Below, piece after piece: positions 1-11,615 of a stretch of 64,000 bases of DNA. The notes under the pieces were generated by a model, which was given only the letters and a program-made list of their open reading frames with translations, was not told the DNA's origin and made no database searches. The position numbers and the translations under genes were made by a program. Each line of letters opens with the position of its first letter. The first letter of the stretch is position 1. Source of the stretch: Bacillus spizizenii TU-B-10 (GTDB taxonomy: Bacteria > Bacillota > Bacilli > Bacillales > Bacillaceae); assembly GCF_000227465.1 (NCBI RefSeq), contig NC_016047.1, forward strand, positions 2,584,857-2,648,856, read 5' to 3'.

Positions 1-164
1 TAAGAAGAGTAATTCTCCATCCCTCCATTAAACTCCTGCATAAAAGCAAGCAAAATCGCACATCCTTTAACATTGCGGACGTATATGAATTTGTCGAAAA
101 ATTTCCGGGAGAAATTCTTGACATCTTACCCATAATAGTTTATTCGTATCACACGAACCTTAAA

Positions 165-215
165 CCTAAAATTAATCATTTTATCACAATTTTTTATTAT
201 AATACAAACTTCACA
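165..215 (-). promoter_or_regulatory. possible promoter for the operon beyond the left edge
   Basis: Read on the minus strand, this AT-rich stretch holds a TTGTAT / TAAAAT pair with about 18 bp between, plus a separate TATAAT. Downstream (positions below 165) there is a leader with no convincing gene before the window edge. In B. subtilis the dnaG-sigA operon lies in this direction, so this may be its promoter. This is position-based inference; no start site can be proved. Confidence 0.3.
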
Positions 216-255
216 AAGATGCTATTATTTTTCATTATTCCCTTTTGGCATAGCC

Positions 256-280
256 AAAAACCCAGGATAGAGCGTCCTGA
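256..280 (-). terminator. terminator after yqfL
   Basis: On the minus strand a CAGGA/TCCTG stem with a 7-nt loop is followed by GGG and a run of T. It starts just past the yqfL stop codon. The stem is short, so strength is uncertain. Confidence 0.5.
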
Positions 281-281
281 G

Positions 282-1094
282 TTACATGTTTTTTGTTTTG
301 AGATGATGGATAATATTTGCTGTTTCTTCAACCGCTTTATTTGAAACATCAACAACCTGGCATCCGATCCGGTCCACAATCTTTTCGAAATATTCCAGTT
401 CCTCTTTGATTCTGTTGATATTTGCATAGATCGCTTTGTCATTAAGCCCAAGTGATTTTAACCGTTCTTTTCTGATATGATTCAGTTTATCCGGGCTAAT
501 CTTTAAGCCTATGCATTTTTTCGGATCAACGTTAAAGAGTTCTTCCGGCGGGTCAACCTCGGGAACAATCGGAACATTGGCAACCTTCAGGCGCTTGTGG
601 GCGAGATATTGAGACAGCGGTGTTTTAGACGTTCTGGATACCCCGATCAAAACGATATCAGCTTTTAAAATCCCTCTTGGATCACGTCCATCATCGTATT
701 TTACTGCAAACTCGATAGCCTCCACTTTTTTGAAATAGTCTTCATCAAGCTGGCGCACCCGCCCTGGTTCGTATTTCGCTGTTAAACCGTAGGCTGTTTC
801 CATTTTATCAATTAACGGGCCGATAATATCATAATATAAAACATTTGCTTTATCCGCTTCGGCAATCAAATATTCTCTGATTTCCGGCACCACTAGTGTG
901 AAACAAATAATGCCGCCGTCTGCCTTTGCAAGTGAAATCACTTCATTGATAGTGCCTATATCTTCAACATAAGGAATTCTTCTGACATGTGTATCGTCCG
1001 CTGAACCGTTAAATTGGCTGAGCGCTGCTTTTACTACCAATTCAGCCGTTTCACCGACGGAATCCGATACAACATAGATGATGCGGTTATTCAT
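282..1094 (-). CDS. yqfL: YqfL, PPDK/PEP-synthase regulatory-family protein (DUF299)
   Basis: A 270-residue protein of the bifunctional kinase/pyrophosphorylase family that regulates pyruvate,phosphate dikinase or PEP synthase. The family P-loop-like motif GVSRTSKTP is visible at residues 151-159, and the protein is full length. In B. subtilis YqfL is reported to modulate the gluconeogenic repressor CcpN. That fits its position 25 bp downstream of ccpN in the same orientation. The sequence shows family membership; the CcpN-modulating role comes from the literature on this gene pair. Confidence 0.93.
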   Translation of the reverse strand: MNNRIIYVVSDSVGETAELVVKAALSQFNGSADDTHVRRIPYVEDIGTINEVISLAKADGGIICFTLVVPEIREYLIAEADKANVLYYDIIGPLIDKMETAYGLTAKYEPGRVRQLDEDYFKKVEAIEFAVKYDDGRDPRGILKADIVLIGVSRTSKTPLSQYLAHKRLKVANVPIVPEVDPPEELFNVDPKKCIGLKISPDKLNHIRKERLKSLGLNDKAIYANINRIKEELEYFEKIVDRIGCQVVDVSNKAVEETANIIHHLKTKNM

Positions 1095-1119
1095 ATTATC
1101 CCCCCGTTAGTTTGCGATC

Positions 1120-1761
1120 TTATAGGATTTCATTTTCAGATAAACTGACAAGTATTTTTGTCATATTTGTTTTTGTCACTCTGCCGATGACTTCAAAGCC
1201 TTTGTCGGTATCTTTGATGACAGGCAGTGCATCAATTTGTTTTTCTATCAAGTGCTTTGCAATGTCCATCACATAATCCTCGCGTCTGCACACCGTAATA
1301 TTCGGCATCCTTGTCATGATGATGTGAACAGGGACAGATGTAAGCTCCTGCTGGCCTATGCTCGCTCTCAGCAAGTCTTTTCGTGAAAGCACCCCGACTA
1401 AAACAGCATCGCGGTCCACCACAAACAGAGTACCTACATCTTCTAAAAACATGGTGCAAATCGCATCGTAAACAGAAACATTTTCGTGAATCACGACGGG
1501 GATAGATTGAAAGTCTTTCACTTGAAGCTTTTTGAGTTTATCTGCCAAAAGCTGGGTACCGGTTTTCCCAGTGTAGAAATAACCGACTCTCGGGCGCGCC
1601 TCAAGGAATCCTGACATGGTGAGTATGGCTAAATCCGGACGCAATGTTGCCCTGGTTAGGTTCAGCTTTTCTGCAATATGCTCCCCTGTAATCGGCCCGT
1701 TTTCTTTTACAATCTGCAAAATATGTTCTTGCCGTTTATTTAGTTCGATCGTACTCACCAC
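1120..1761 (-). CDS. ccpN: CcpN, repressor of gluconeogenic genes
   Basis: A 213-residue regulator. The N-terminal winged-helix DNA-binding domain spans roughly residues 8-60 and includes the helix-turn-helix stretch HIAEKLNLTRATLR. Two CBS domains follow in the C-terminal part, the nucleotide-sensing portion. In B. subtilis CcpN represses gapB and pckA during growth on sugars. It forms a two-gene operon with yqfL immediately downstream. The ATG at 1761 is preceded by a GGTGGTGAG-type ribosome site. Confidence 0.94.
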   Translation of the reverse strand: MVSTIELNKRQEHILQIVKENGPITGEHIAEKLNLTRATLRPDLAILTMSGFLEARPRVGYFYTGKTGTQLLADKLKKLQVKDFQSIPVVIHENVSVYDAICTMFLEDVGTLFVVDRDAVLVGVLSRKDLLRASIGQQELTSVPVHIIMTRMPNITVCRREDYVMDIAKHLIEKQIDALPVIKDTDKGFEVIGRVTKTNMTKILVSLSENEIL

Positions 1762-1890
1762 CTTTTCACTTCATATCTATGTAAAGAATAATAATCCATA
1801 TTATATCGTAAATATCTTGTAATCAAACAAAAAAACTCATAAATGGGGAAAAGACGATTACCGATCACACAGCAACCGCCTTTTCTCTCT

Positions 1891-3930
1891 TTATTTTACA
1901 ATAAGGGCATTCATATTCGCAAAGGACTTGATCTCATCCGCCAAGCTTACCATTTGCGCCAAACGGTTTGCCTTTAATGTCTCATTATCTGCTATAACCA
2001 TTGTATGATCGAAGTAAGCATCGATCGGTTCTTTTAAGGCTGCAAGTGAAGCAAGCGCCGCCTCATAATCTTTTTTGCTGAAGTTTTCCTGCAGGTTTTG
2101 CTTCGCTGTTTGGTAGGCATCAAACAGTTTTGCCTCGTATTCATTTTCAAACAGATCAGGCTGAATGTCTCCGTGGACTCCTTTTTTGCTGATAGAGATC
2201 ACTCGGCCTAAAGCCTCAGCTGTTTCCTTAAAGCCCGGTGCACCAAGCTTTTGTTCCAGCACTTGTGCTTTATGCAGCGCTGAGTATGGCTCAAGCTCAG
2301 AGCTTTCCAGCACGGCGTCGATGACATCGTGTCGAATCTGTTCCGCATTCAAAACAAATTTCAGGCGCTGAGTGAAGAAATCCATCAGTTCATTTTCTTT
2401 TTCGGTTTGTACGAAAGAAAGCAGCTCTTCAAACGAAATTCCCCAGTTGCGGTCCAGAAGAATCGCAACAATACCGCTTGCTTGGCGACGCAGCCCGTAA
2501 GGATCCTGAGAACCGGTCGGAATAACGCCGATAGAGAAGAATGAAACGATTGTGTCTAGCTTATCCGCCATTGCTACAACAGCTCCGGTGAAAGTAGAAG
2601 GCGTTTCTCCGCCTGCTGATCTAGGCATATAGTGTTCGTTGACTGCCGCAGCCACAGCTTCATCTTCGCCAAGCATTCTCGCATACTTTTCACCCATAAT
2701 TCCTTGGAGCTCAGGGAATTCGTATATCATGTGCGTGACAAGATCAAATTTAGAAATTTCAGCAGCTCGCTTCACATGTTTTAATGTATCTTCATTGGCC
2801 TGAAGACGAACGGCAAGCTTTTCTGCGATTGAAGTGACTCTTCTAACCTTATCTGCCAGAGAACCAAGCTCTTCATGAAAAACAATGTTTTCAAGCTTCT
2901 TCACGTTTGCATCAATATTTAGTTTCTGATCTTCCTTGTAGAAGAATGAAGCATCAGATAAACGCGCGCGCAGCACTTTTTCATTGCCTCTGGCCACATT
3001 TTCGATCGCGTGGCTGTTCCCGTTTCTGACTGTGATAAAGTGAGGCAGCAATTCTCCGTTCTTGTCTTTGACAGGGAAGTAGCGCTGATGCTCTTTCATT
3101 GTCGTGACAAGCACTTCCTCAGGAATTGACAGAAACTCAGATTCAAATGAACCATAAAGAGCTGTTGGGTATTCTACTAAATGATTCACTTCATCAAGAA
3201 GATCTTCGTCAACTGGAATGCTCCAATTGTTTTCTGCAGCCATCGCTTCCAGCTGAGATTGAATCATTTGTTTTCGGACGTTAGGATCAGCAATAACGTG
3301 CTGTTCTTTCAGCTGCTCTTCATAAGCTGAAGGTGATTCAATTGACACTTCATGTCCAAGGAAACGGTGTCCCTGCGTTGTCCGTCCAGACTCAACGTTT
3401 GTGATCGAAAATGGAATGACATCCTGTCCAAATAAAGCGGCAATCCATTTGATTGGCCGTATATAACGCAAATCCTCATTTCCCCAGCGCATGTTTTTTG
3501 GGAAATGCAAGCTAGTAACTAAACCGCTCAGTTCCGGCAGAAGCGATTTCGTTTCTTGGCCGGCTTGGAATTTTTGCACGAATACATACTCTGTGCCTTT
3601 TACTTCTTTGATGTACAGGTCTTTTACGTCTGCGCCTTGGCCCTTTGAAAAGCCGATTGCCGCTTTTGTCCAGTTGCCGTCTGCATCAAGGGCAATTTTT
3701 TTCGCAGGCCCTTTCGCCTCTTCTTTTATATCATCCTGCTTTTCTGCTACATCCTTTACGAAGACAGCAAGGCGTCTCGGTGTATTGAAAAGCTTCACTT
3801 CACCGTGTGTGATATTTTTTTCTTTAAGCCAGCCTGTCAGCTTCTCACCAAGCTGAATCATGCTATCATTTAAAAAGCGCGCCGGCATTTCCTCTAAACC
3901 GATCTCTAAAAGTAAATCCTGTTTACTCAT
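1891..3930 (-). CDS. glyS: glycyl-tRNA synthetase beta subunit
   Basis: A 679-residue beta subunit of the alpha2-beta2 bacterial glycyl-tRNA synthetase. It supplies tRNA-binding functions while GlyQ carries the aminoacylation site. The N-terminus ([13 protein letters not shown]) is the usual signature of this subunit and the length is normal. Its first codons overlap the end of glyQ by 8 bp, so the two subunits are likely translationally coupled. The pair sits behind a T-box leader. Confidence 0.97.
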   Translation of the reverse strand: MSKQDLLLEIGLEEMPARFLNDSMIQLGEKLTGWLKEKNITHGEVKLFNTPRRLAVFVKDVAEKQDDIKEEAKGPAKKIALDADGNWTKAAIGFSKGQGADVKDLYIKEVKGTEYVFVQKFQAGQETKSLLPELSGLVTSLHFPKNMRWGNEDLRYIRPIKWIAALFGQDVIPFSITNVESGRTTQGHRFLGHEVSIESPSAYEEQLKEQHVIADPNVRKQMIQSQLEAMAAENNWSIPVDEDLLDEVNHLVEYPTALYGSFESEFLSIPEEVLVTTMKEHQRYFPVKDKNGELLPHFITVRNGNSHAIENVARGNEKVLRARLSDASFFYKEDQKLNIDANVKKLENIVFHEELGSLADKVRRVTSIAEKLAVRLQANEDTLKHVKRAAEISKFDLVTHMIYEFPELQGIMGEKYARMLGEDEAVAAAVNEHYMPRSAGGETPSTFTGAVVAMADKLDTIVSFFSIGVIPTGSQDPYGLRRQASGIVAILLDRNWGISFEELLSFVQTEKENELMDFFTQRLKFVLNAEQIRHDVIDAVLESSELEPYSALHKAQVLEQKLGAPGFKETAEALGRVISISKKGVHGDIQPDLFENEYEAKLFDAYQTAKQNLQENFSKKDYEAALASLAALKEPIDAYFDHTMVIADNETLKANRLAQMVSLADEIKSFANMNALIVK

Positions 3931-4810
3931 GAGAAGAACCCTCCCCTTTAAGCATTGGGAACCCTAGTTTTTCTCGTTCCTCATAATAGGTTTTTGCTAC
4001 TTTTCTCGCTAAATTTCGCACTCTTGCGATATAGCCTGTCCGCTCGGTAACAGAGATCGCACCTTTGGCGTCAAGCAGGTTGAAGGTGTGCGAGCATTTC
4101 AGCACATAGTCATATGCAGGATGAACAAGTCCGTTATCCATTTGCTTAATCGCTTCTTTTTCATACGTGCTGAACAACTGGAACAGCATATCGACATCTG
4201 ACGTTTCAAACGTGTAAACGGAATGCTCGTATTCCGCCATCATGAATAAATCTTTTACTGTAAACCCTGACGTCCATTCCAAGTCGAAAACATTTTCTTT
4301 ATCCTGGATATAAGACGCGAGACGCTCAATTCCGTACGTAATCTCTACAGAAACCGGTTTACACTCTAGTCCTCCGACCTGCTGGAAATACGTAAATTGT
4401 GTGATTTCCATTCCGTCAAGCCATACTTCCCAGCCAAGACCTGCGCAGCCTAAAGACGGATTTTCCCAGTTGTCTTCAACAAAGCGAATATCGTGCTCAA
4501 GCGGATCAATTCCAAGCGCGCGCAAGGAATCTAAATACAGCTCTTGAATGTTATCAGGAGACGGTTTAATAATGACCTGAAACTGATGATGCTGATACAG
4601 TCTGTTCGGGTTCTCCCCGTATCGTCCGTCGGCAGGGCGTCTGGAAGGCTCTACATAAGCCACTTTCCACGGCTCAGGGCCGATACTGCGCAAAAATGTA
4701 TACGGGCTCATCGTGCCGGCCCCTTTTTCTACATCGTAAGCCTGCATAAGCACACAGCCCTGACTGGACCAATGCTTTTGCAATGTTAGAATCATGTCTT
4801 GAATATTCAT
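3923..4810 (-). CDS. glyQ: glycyl-tRNA synthetase alpha subunit
   Basis: A 295-residue catalytic alpha subunit. The reading frame continues 27 codons upstream, but the start is placed at the ATG at 4810 ([11 protein letters not shown]). It is preceded by a GGAGGTG ribosome site, gives the family's normal length, and leaves the upstream sequence to the T-box. The motif [15 protein letters not shown] and the long conserved block after it are typical of class II GlyQ. It overlaps glyS downstream. Confidence 0.97.
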   Translation of the reverse strand: MNIQDMILTLQKHWSSQGCVLMQAYDVEKGAGTMSPYTFLRSIGPEPWKVAYVEPSRRPADGRYGENPNRLYQHHQFQVIIKPSPDNIQELYLDSLRALGIDPLEHDIRFVEDNWENPSLGCAGLGWEVWLDGMEITQFTYFQQVGGLECKPVSVEITYGIERLASYIQDKENVFDLEWTSGFTVKDLFMMAEYEHSVYTFETSDVDMLFQLFSTYEKEAIKQMDNGLVHPAYDYVLKCSHTFNLLDAKGAISVTERTGYIARVRNLARKVAKTYYEEREKLGFPMLKGEGSSHE

Positions 4811-4849
4811 TTCAAGCACCTCCACTTTTCCTTCATAAAATGACTGCGG

Positions 4850-5065
4850 CAGCAACCAAAAAACTCCCGTCTCTATGCTTGCCAGCCGCAAACATAGGGA
4901 CGAGAGTTCTCCCGCGGTTCCACCCTAGTTGCTGAGAACAAAATCCCAGCCTCTTTTTTTGAAATTGCTCAAGAATGCCTTTCGTTGCGTGCTCATCCTT
5001 AGCTTACACCGCCCTAAGGTCGCTTTCATGAGGTAAACGCAAGTACTTCTTTCTCTCACTGCAAC
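4850..5065 (-). promoter_or_regulatory. T-box leader of glyQS
   Basis: The minus strand carries the T-box sequence AGGGTGGAACCGCGGG at 4911-4926. It is followed by a GC-rich terminator hairpin (about 4857-4909) whose 5' arm can instead pair in the antiterminator. The preceding stem I region lies upstream to about 5065. This arrangement is the glycine T-box: uncharged tRNA-Gly binding lets transcription continue into glyQS. I did not fold the leader or assign the specifier codon. Confidence 0.92.
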
Positions 5066-5107
5066 ATATTTTATAATAAATGATCATATAAAAAGATGGA
5101 CCAGATG

Positions 5108-5875
5108 TCAACTTTTGTTTTCACCCATCAGATGTTTCATGCTTTCCATTTGATCTAAAAAGCGCTTTGATTTTAAATATAACCCTGAATATTCTTCATA
5201 ATATAAATCAATCACTTGCTTTAATTCAGCTTTTGTTTCCTGCTTTAAGGACACATTGCCCAACCTCGACAAATCGAAGTAATAAAACAGTCTCAAAAGC
5301 CTTGCCGTTTGCGGTTTAATTGGAACCCTGTAGGGATCTTTTTCAAAGCAGCGATGGCAAATAAAACCGTTATCACGAACAGAAAAATGGAAGGTCCCAT
5401 CCTGGCTTTTACAATGCACACAGTGATTCAGCTCAGGGTACAGCCCCATGACACCGAGCATCTTCATTTGAGCAATGAAGATGATGACATCCGGATCTGT
5501 TCCTTCATTCAGCTGTTTAAACGATTCTAAAATGAATTCAAACAAATAAGGGTTTGGCTTCTTTTCTTCTGTGCCTTTGTCGACTAGCTCAGCAATATAA
5601 GCAGCATATGCTGTTAAAAACAAATCTTCCCTGATGCCTCTCATGCTGAGGATCATTTCACCCTGCTGAAGCGTTCCGAGGCCCGTTGTTTTTTGCATTA
5701 AAAATGAACCATACAAAAAGGGCTGGCTGACTGCTGATAAACGGCTGTTCGGTTTTTTGGCGCCTCTTGCCATAACACCTATTTTTCCGTGTTCTCTTGT
5801 CAGTAATGTAACGATTTTATTCGTCTCTCCGTAATCATTTGTGCGAAGAACGATTCCTTCACATTTTGTCAGCAT
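5108..5875 (-). CDS. recO: DNA repair protein RecO
   Basis: A 255-residue RecFOR-pathway protein that helps load RecA onto SSB-coated single-stranded DNA. An N-terminal OB-fold ([17 protein letters not shown]) is followed by a helical domain. A four-cysteine zinc-binding motif (HCVHC ... ICHRC) lies around residues 150-178. It sits upstream of glyQS and downstream of yqzL and era, the conserved Bacillus order. Confidence 0.95.
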   Translation of the reverse strand: MLTKCEGIVLRTNDYGETNKIVTLLTREHGKIGVMARGAKKPNSRLSAVSQPFLYGSFLMQKTTGLGTLQQGEMILSMRGIREDLFLTAYAAYIAELVDKGTEEKKPNPYLFEFILESFKQLNEGTDPDVIIFIAQMKMLGVMGLYPELNHCVHCKSQDGTFHFSVRDNGFICHRCFEKDPYRVPIKPQTARLLRLFYYFDLSRLGNVSLKQETKAELKQVIDLYYEEYSGLYLKSKRFLDQMESMKHLMGENKS

Positions 5876-5911
5876 TTCCGCACCTTCCTAAAGCAGGAGC
5901 GGCCAAGAGGT

Positions 5912-6055
5912 TTATAAAATTGGATAATCAAATCGGGCTAGCTCATCTTCTAGTTCTTCGGGTCTTTCCATGTTCTCTTTTTCCAGCTCTTTAAAAAGAA
6001 GATACGTATCAACATTTCCTGTTTGAGAAAATACGTTCCAGGTAAAATTCAACAC
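5912..6055 (-). CDS. yqzL: YqzL family small protein
   Basis: A 47-residue acidic protein starting with GTG at 6055 (MLNFTWNVFSQTGNVDTY) and ending in FDYPIL. A good upstream ribosome site, its placement between era and recO, and its size match the Bacillus YqzL family. Its function is unknown. It was found by translating the era-recO gap. Confidence 0.88.
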   Translation of the reverse strand: MLNFTWNVFSQTGNVDTYLLFKELEKENMERPEELEDELARFDYPIL

Positions 6056-6198
6056 AAGAAACCCACCTTTCTGTAGTTAAACTAGCTTACCTAACTCCAA
6101 ATTCTTACCTTTATCTTGACCAGATGTCCTCCATTTCATGTTAAACAAAATTTGCTAATGTATCCCTGTTCCTGTGAGAAAATGACACAGCAAGGAGA

Positions 6199-7516
<1,318 letters not shown>

Positions 7517-7615
7517 CTATAATGGTACCGCTATCACTTTATATTTTACATAATCGCGCGCTTTTTTTCACGCCCATTTCTAAAAATGTAAAATAAATGT
7601 AAGAATCTTCAGCCA

Positions 7616-7987
7616 TTACAGCTTTGGCAAAAAAATAAGTAAACCAATGATACACGAAATGACGGCAAAAACGCAAACAGCCCCGGCGGCAGCGTCCTTA
7701 GCCGCTTTAGCAAGTGGGTGATGTTTGTCTGTTATTAAATCAACCGTATGCTCAACGGCTGTATTTAAAAGCTCCAGCGAAAACATTCCCCCGATCAAAA
7801 GGATAATAATCGCCCACTCAATTAGGCTGAGCTCTACGAGGAAGCCGCAAATGAGAACAGCGCAGGCGGCTGCGACATGAAATTGGAAATTCCGCTCCGT
7901 CCGCGCTGTTTCCCAGATGCCCCGGCCTGCATGCACGAAGCTTTTGAAGAATCGCTTCAGCTCATTTCTATGATCTCTTGAGTCCAT
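7616..7987 (-). CDS. dgkA: undecaprenol kinase (DgkA family)
   Basis: A 123-residue membrane protein with three predicted transmembrane helices. It carries the family signature LELLNTAVEHTVDLITDK around residues 75-92. In Gram-positive bacteria this family phosphorylates undecaprenol rather than diacylglycerol, feeding cell-wall lipid carrier recycling. It overlaps ybeY by 20 bp. Confidence 0.94.
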   Translation of the reverse strand: MDSRDHRNELKRFFKSFVHAGRGIWETARTERNFQFHVAAACAVLICGFLVELSLIEWAIIILLIGGMFSLELLNTAVEHTVDLITDKHHPLAKAAKDAAAGAVCVFAVISCIIGLLIFLPKL

Positions 7988-8441
7988 AGGCGTCCAGCAA
8001 ATCCTTTTGCTTAGTAAACATCTCCTTTTCTTCCTCTTTCGTCATATGGTCATATCCTAAAAGATGCAGAAATCCATGGACGGCAAGAAATCCGAGCTCT
8101 CTTTTAAAAGAATGATTATATTCCTCTGCCTGCTCCCTTGTGCGATCCGCACTGATGATAATATCACCTAAAACCGGCGGCATTTCTGCGCCTACGATTT
8201 CAACCTCGCCTTCTCCCTCTTCTTCAAGAGCAAATGAGATGACGTCTGTCGGCGTATCCTTTCCGCGGTAATCTTTATTGATCTGCTGGATGTCTTCATT
8301 GGTAACGATCGTGACAGAAACTTCAGCTTGATCCTGAACGCCTTCACGTTCAGCGGCAAATTGAAGCAGATTTTCTACTTCTTTGAGCATCTCTTCAGAG
8401 ACACTCCCCGTTTCATCAACAATATCAATCAGTAAACTCAT
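7968..8441 (-). CDS. ybeY: endoribonuclease YbeY
   Basis: A 157-residue metal-dependent single-strand RNase required for 16S rRNA 3' maturation and ribosome quality control. The zinc-binding motif HGFLHLLGYDH is at roughly residues 122-132. It lies directly against pgpH upstream and overlaps dgkA downstream. Confidence 0.96.
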   Translation of the reverse strand: MSLLIDIVDETGSVSEEMLKEVENLLQFAAEREGVQDQAEVSVTIVTNEDIQQINKDYRGKDTPTDVISFALEEEGEGEVEIVGAEMPPVLGDIIISADRTREQAEEYNHSFKRELGFLAVHGFLHLLGYDHMTKEEEKEMFTKQKDLLDAYGLKRS

Positions 8442-10577
8442 CTATTTCACCTTCTTAGTAGCCTCCGGATATTCAATCCGGGAGTGGAAAATTCCTTTTA
8501 ATGTTGCACAGAGCGTTTTTGCGATTGTATCCAGCTCCTTAAATGTCAAATCGCATTCACTGAACTGTCCGTCCTGAAGCTTATCGGATATAATACCCCG
8601 GACAAGCTTTTCAATTCGTTCAGGATTTGGATTATGCATGGATCTGACTGCCGCTTCAACACTGTCAGCAACTGATATAATCGCGGCTTCCTTTGACTGC
8701 GGCTTTGGTCCTGGATAACGGAACTCTTCTTCTGTAATCTGGTCGCCTTTTTCCTTCGCTTTATAATAAAAGAACTTTAAAAGCGAGGTTCCATGATGCT
8801 GCTCAGCAATATCGACAAGCTCTTTCGGAAATTTATAGCTTCTCAGCATATTCGCACCGTCAGTGGTATGAGAAATGATGATATTTTTACTCAGCTGAGG
8901 AGACAGCTTGTCATGCGGATTGTCAATATTCATTTGGTTTTCAATAAAATATTGCGGACGCTTTGTTTTCCCAAGATCGTGGTAATACGCGCCGACTCTT
9001 GCAAGCAAACCATTGGCTCCAACCGCCTCACAGGCTGCCTCTGACAAATTGGCGACCATTACACTGTGATGATATGTACCTGGTGTTTCTGTTAATATTT
9101 TTCGCAGCAGCGGATGGTTAGGATTAGACAGCTCAAGCAGCCTCATAGTGGATAAAATGCCAAAGCCTGTCTCAAAAAACGGCATCAGGCCGATGATCAA
9201 TACAGACGAAGCAAATCCCGACACAACGCCCATCAGCATTAACGTGCCGATTTCAAGACCCGATAGCGCAGTGTTTTGGATCAATAACAAAGAAAGAACG
9301 ACAACCATATTAATAAACGCTACGAAAAGCCCGGTCTGCAAAATCTTTGATCTTGCATTGTGTTTTCCTAAAAATAAAACACCTGAAATCCCGCTGATCA
9401 AATAATAAATTCCTATGACATAATTGAATGTTCCTGTCACACCCTGATTAAACATCATACTTCCGCAAATCGCAAGAATGATACTTCCCAAAATGGCAAT
9501 GCGTTCATTCATTAGCAGTTTGATTAAGATCGCGCCGGCCGCAATGGGTACCAGGTAGCCGATATTATTATATTCCATCTTCTGGAACAAACTGACAACC
9601 TCCATAATAACAAGCAAAAGCGTTGTGATAATGGAGAACAGCAGGATGGATTGGTTTTTAAACTTCAGGTTTTGTTTCTGTTTTTCAAAATAATATACAA
9701 GTGTTGCAATGAAAAGTCCGATCATAATCAATAGGCCGCTGATCGGTTTAAAGAGATTTGAGTTATTTAATAACCCGGTCAGCTCGAGTTTTCTGTACAC
9801 TTCCCGATCAATAAGGTCATTTTCTTCCACGAGCACCTGACCCTGTTTGATCTGAACCTGCTGGACATTGTCTGACGCTTCCTGCCGCTTTGCCTCTGTC
9901 GCTTTCGGATCGAAGACGTAATTCGGGATAATAGCAAAACGCCCGATTTCTGTCGCAGCTCCCAAGTATTTAGATGGGATAGAATTGCCCTTTAGCTCTT
10001 TTTCTACTTTATCCTTTGCATCAGATAGTTTATCCGATGAGATTTCACTGCTCATGACCGTATTCACTGCCGTGATGACCGTATCTCTGACAAAAGAAAA
10101 GTCTTCACTGTCTGCTTTCAGCAATGTCTTGATGGAATCCTCTGATATGGAATCATTCACATCTGACGTTAATTTGTTCTTCACAGACTTAACCATTGAT
10201 TTTTCCGATGGTGATTTACTGTCTTCTTCTGATGATTTTTTCACTTCGCTGATACTGTCAAATATAGATGACACAAGGTCAATCCGGTTGTCTGTGTATT
10301 CTTTTTTTAATGTATATTGATCTTCAACCGCGTCCTCAGCGGCTTGCTTTTTTTCCTCTGTGGCTTTTTGATCTTCCACGGTTGCCGGAGCATAAATGGT
10401 CTTGTCGCTGACTGAAAATAGGTCTAAATCAAGTGTTTCCGGCTTAACATGTACAAAGAGCAAAGCAAACATAATGGCAGCCAGCAGAAGATACAGCAGT
10501 ACATGCATGGAGCGGGCATTTTTAAAGCTGCTCCATTTTTTTGAGCTGCTTTTGGTCTTCCCCTTCTTTTTCAACAC
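8442..10577 (-). CDS. pgpH: PgpH/YqfF, 7TM-HD cyclic-di-AMP phosphodiesterase
   Basis: A 711-residue membrane protein. An N-terminal transmembrane helix is followed by an extracellular 7TMR-HD domain (about residues 50-280), seven helices, and a cytoplasmic HD phosphohydrolase domain with YYHDLGK. The family hydrolyses c-di-AMP to pApA. The frame is open 12 codons further upstream, but the GTG at 10577 has a GGAGG ribosome site 7 nt away and gives the usual length. Confidence 0.94.
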   Translation of the reverse strand: MLKKKGKTKSSSKKWSSFKNARSMHVLLYLLLAAIMFALLFVHVKPETLDLDLFSVSDKTIYAPATVEDQKATEEKKQAAEDAVEDQYTLKKEYTDNRIDLVSSIFDSISEVKKSSEEDSKSPSEKSMVKSVKNKLTSDVNDSISEDSIKTLLKADSEDFSFVRDTVITAVNTVMSSEISSDKLSDAKDKVEKELKGNSIPSKYLGAATEIGRFAIIPNYVFDPKATEAKRQEASDNVQQVQIKQGQVLVEENDLIDREVYRKLELTGLLNNSNLFKPISGLLIMIGLFIATLVYYFEKQKQNLKFKNQSILLFSIITTLLLVIMEVVSLFQKMEYNNIGYLVPIAAGAILIKLLMNERIAILGSIILAICGSMMFNQGVTGTFNYVIGIYYLISGISGVLFLGKHNARSKILQTGLFVAFINMVVVLSLLLIQNTALSGLEIGTLMLMGVVSGFASSVLIIGLMPFFETGFGILSTMRLLELSNPNHPLLRKILTETPGTYHHSVMVANLSEAACEAVGANGLLARVGAYYHDLGKTKRPQYFIENQMNIDNPHDKLSPQLSKNIIISHTTDGANMLRSYKFPKELVDIAEQHHGTSLLKFFYYKAKEKGDQITEEEFRYPGPKPQSKEAAIISVADSVEAAVRSMHNPNPERIEKLVRGIISDKLQDGQFSECDLTFKELDTIAKTLCATLKGIFHSRIEYPEATKKVK

Positions 10578-10617
10578 AAGAACCTCCTCTTGAAACATCA
10601 AGCCCATAAGCAATCAT

Positions 10618-10650
10618 AAAAATGACCCGATAACGCGCGATCGGGTCATT
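10618..10650 (-). terminator. terminator between phoH and pgpH
   Basis: A perfect 11-bp stem, AATGACCCGAT (10621-10631) with ATCGGGTCATT (10640-10650), is followed on the minus strand by a run of T. It would end or attenuate transcription coming from phoH before pgpH. Confidence 0.85.
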
Positions 10651-10655
10651 CAGCA

Positions 10656-11615
10656 TTAATTTTGCTTATCGTATGCTTCAATAATTTTCGCAACAAGCGG
10701 ATGTCTGACCACGTCTGTTTGGTCTAGCTCAATCATAGAAATGCCGTCTATTCCTCTCAGCATCTCCTTCGCTACTGCAAGTCCCGATTTGACGCCTTTC
10801 GGCAGATCAATTTGGCTAACGTCACCTGTAATGATCATTTTAGAGCCAAAACCCAGTCTCGTCAAAAACATTTTCATTTGAGCAGGCGTGGTATTCTGTG
10901 CTTCATCAAGTATAACATAAGCATCATCAAGCGTCCGTCCCCTCATATATGCAAGCGGAGCAATTTCAATGATGCCTCTTTCCATCAGACGTTCTGTATG
11001 ATCTGCCCCAAGCACATCATGAAGAGCGTCATACAGCGGGCGCAAATAAGGATCTACTTTTTCTTTGAGGTCACCTGGGAGAAAACCGAGGCTTTCACCA
11101 GCTTCCACGGCAGGTCTTGTTAAAATGATTTTTTTGATATGTCCGTTTTTTAAAGCATGGACTGCTTTTACGACAGCCAGATACGTTTTCCCGGTTCCCG
11201 CCGGGCCGATGCCGAATACAAGGTCATTCCGCTTCATAGCGGCCACGTATTCCCGCTGTCCCATTGTTTTCACACGGATTGGTTTGCCTTTTGCGGTTTT
11301 TGTAATTTCTTCTTCATACATGCTTTCAAAGTATTCAAGTTCATTCTTCTTTGCCATTTTGACGGCGTAAATCACATCACGTTCAGAGATCTCTATCCCC
11401 TTGCGAATTAAAGCGAGGAGCGATCCCAGCAGCCTGTCTGCAATCTGAAACGATTCTTCATCGCCTGAAACATAAATCGTTTCGCCGCGCGTAATGATAT
11501 TTACATTCAGATCTTTCTCCATCAATTTCAAAAAAGAATCTTGGTTCCCGAACAGTGAAAGCGCCTCGTCCGGGCTTTTCAGTTTTTGATTCATCGCAAG
11601 TAAATGTTCTGTCAT
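10656..11615 (-). CDS. phoH: PhoH family ATPase
   Basis: A 319-residue P-loop ATPase. Walker A GPAGTGKT is near residues 137-144, and a helicase-like block with VILDEAQN lies near 234-241. It clusters with ybeY as in many bacteria, suggesting an RNA-metabolism role, but its exact function is not established. Its start overlaps the end of yqfD by 4 bp. Confidence 0.93.
   Translation of the reverse strand: MTEHLLAMNQKLKSPDEALSLFGNQDSFLKLMEKDLNVNIITRGETIYVSGDEESFQIADRLLGSLLALIRKGIEISERDVIYAVKMAKKNELEYFESMYEEEITKTAKGKPIRVKTMGQREYVAAMKRNDLVFGIGPAGTGKTYLAVVKAVHALKNGHIKKIILTRPAVEAGESLGFLPGDLKEKVDPYLRPLYDALHDVLGADHTERLMERGIIEIAPLAYMRGRTLDDAYVILDEAQNTTPAQMKMFLTRLGFGSKMIITGDVSQIDLPKGVKSGLAVAKEMLRGIDGISMIELDQTDVVRHPLVAKIIEAYDKQN

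Noticed and set aside
3491..3856. 121-codon plus-strand ORF
   Set aside because: Lies fully inside glyS on the opposite strand and has low-complexity, Phe/Ser/Thr-rich composition typical of an antisense shadow.
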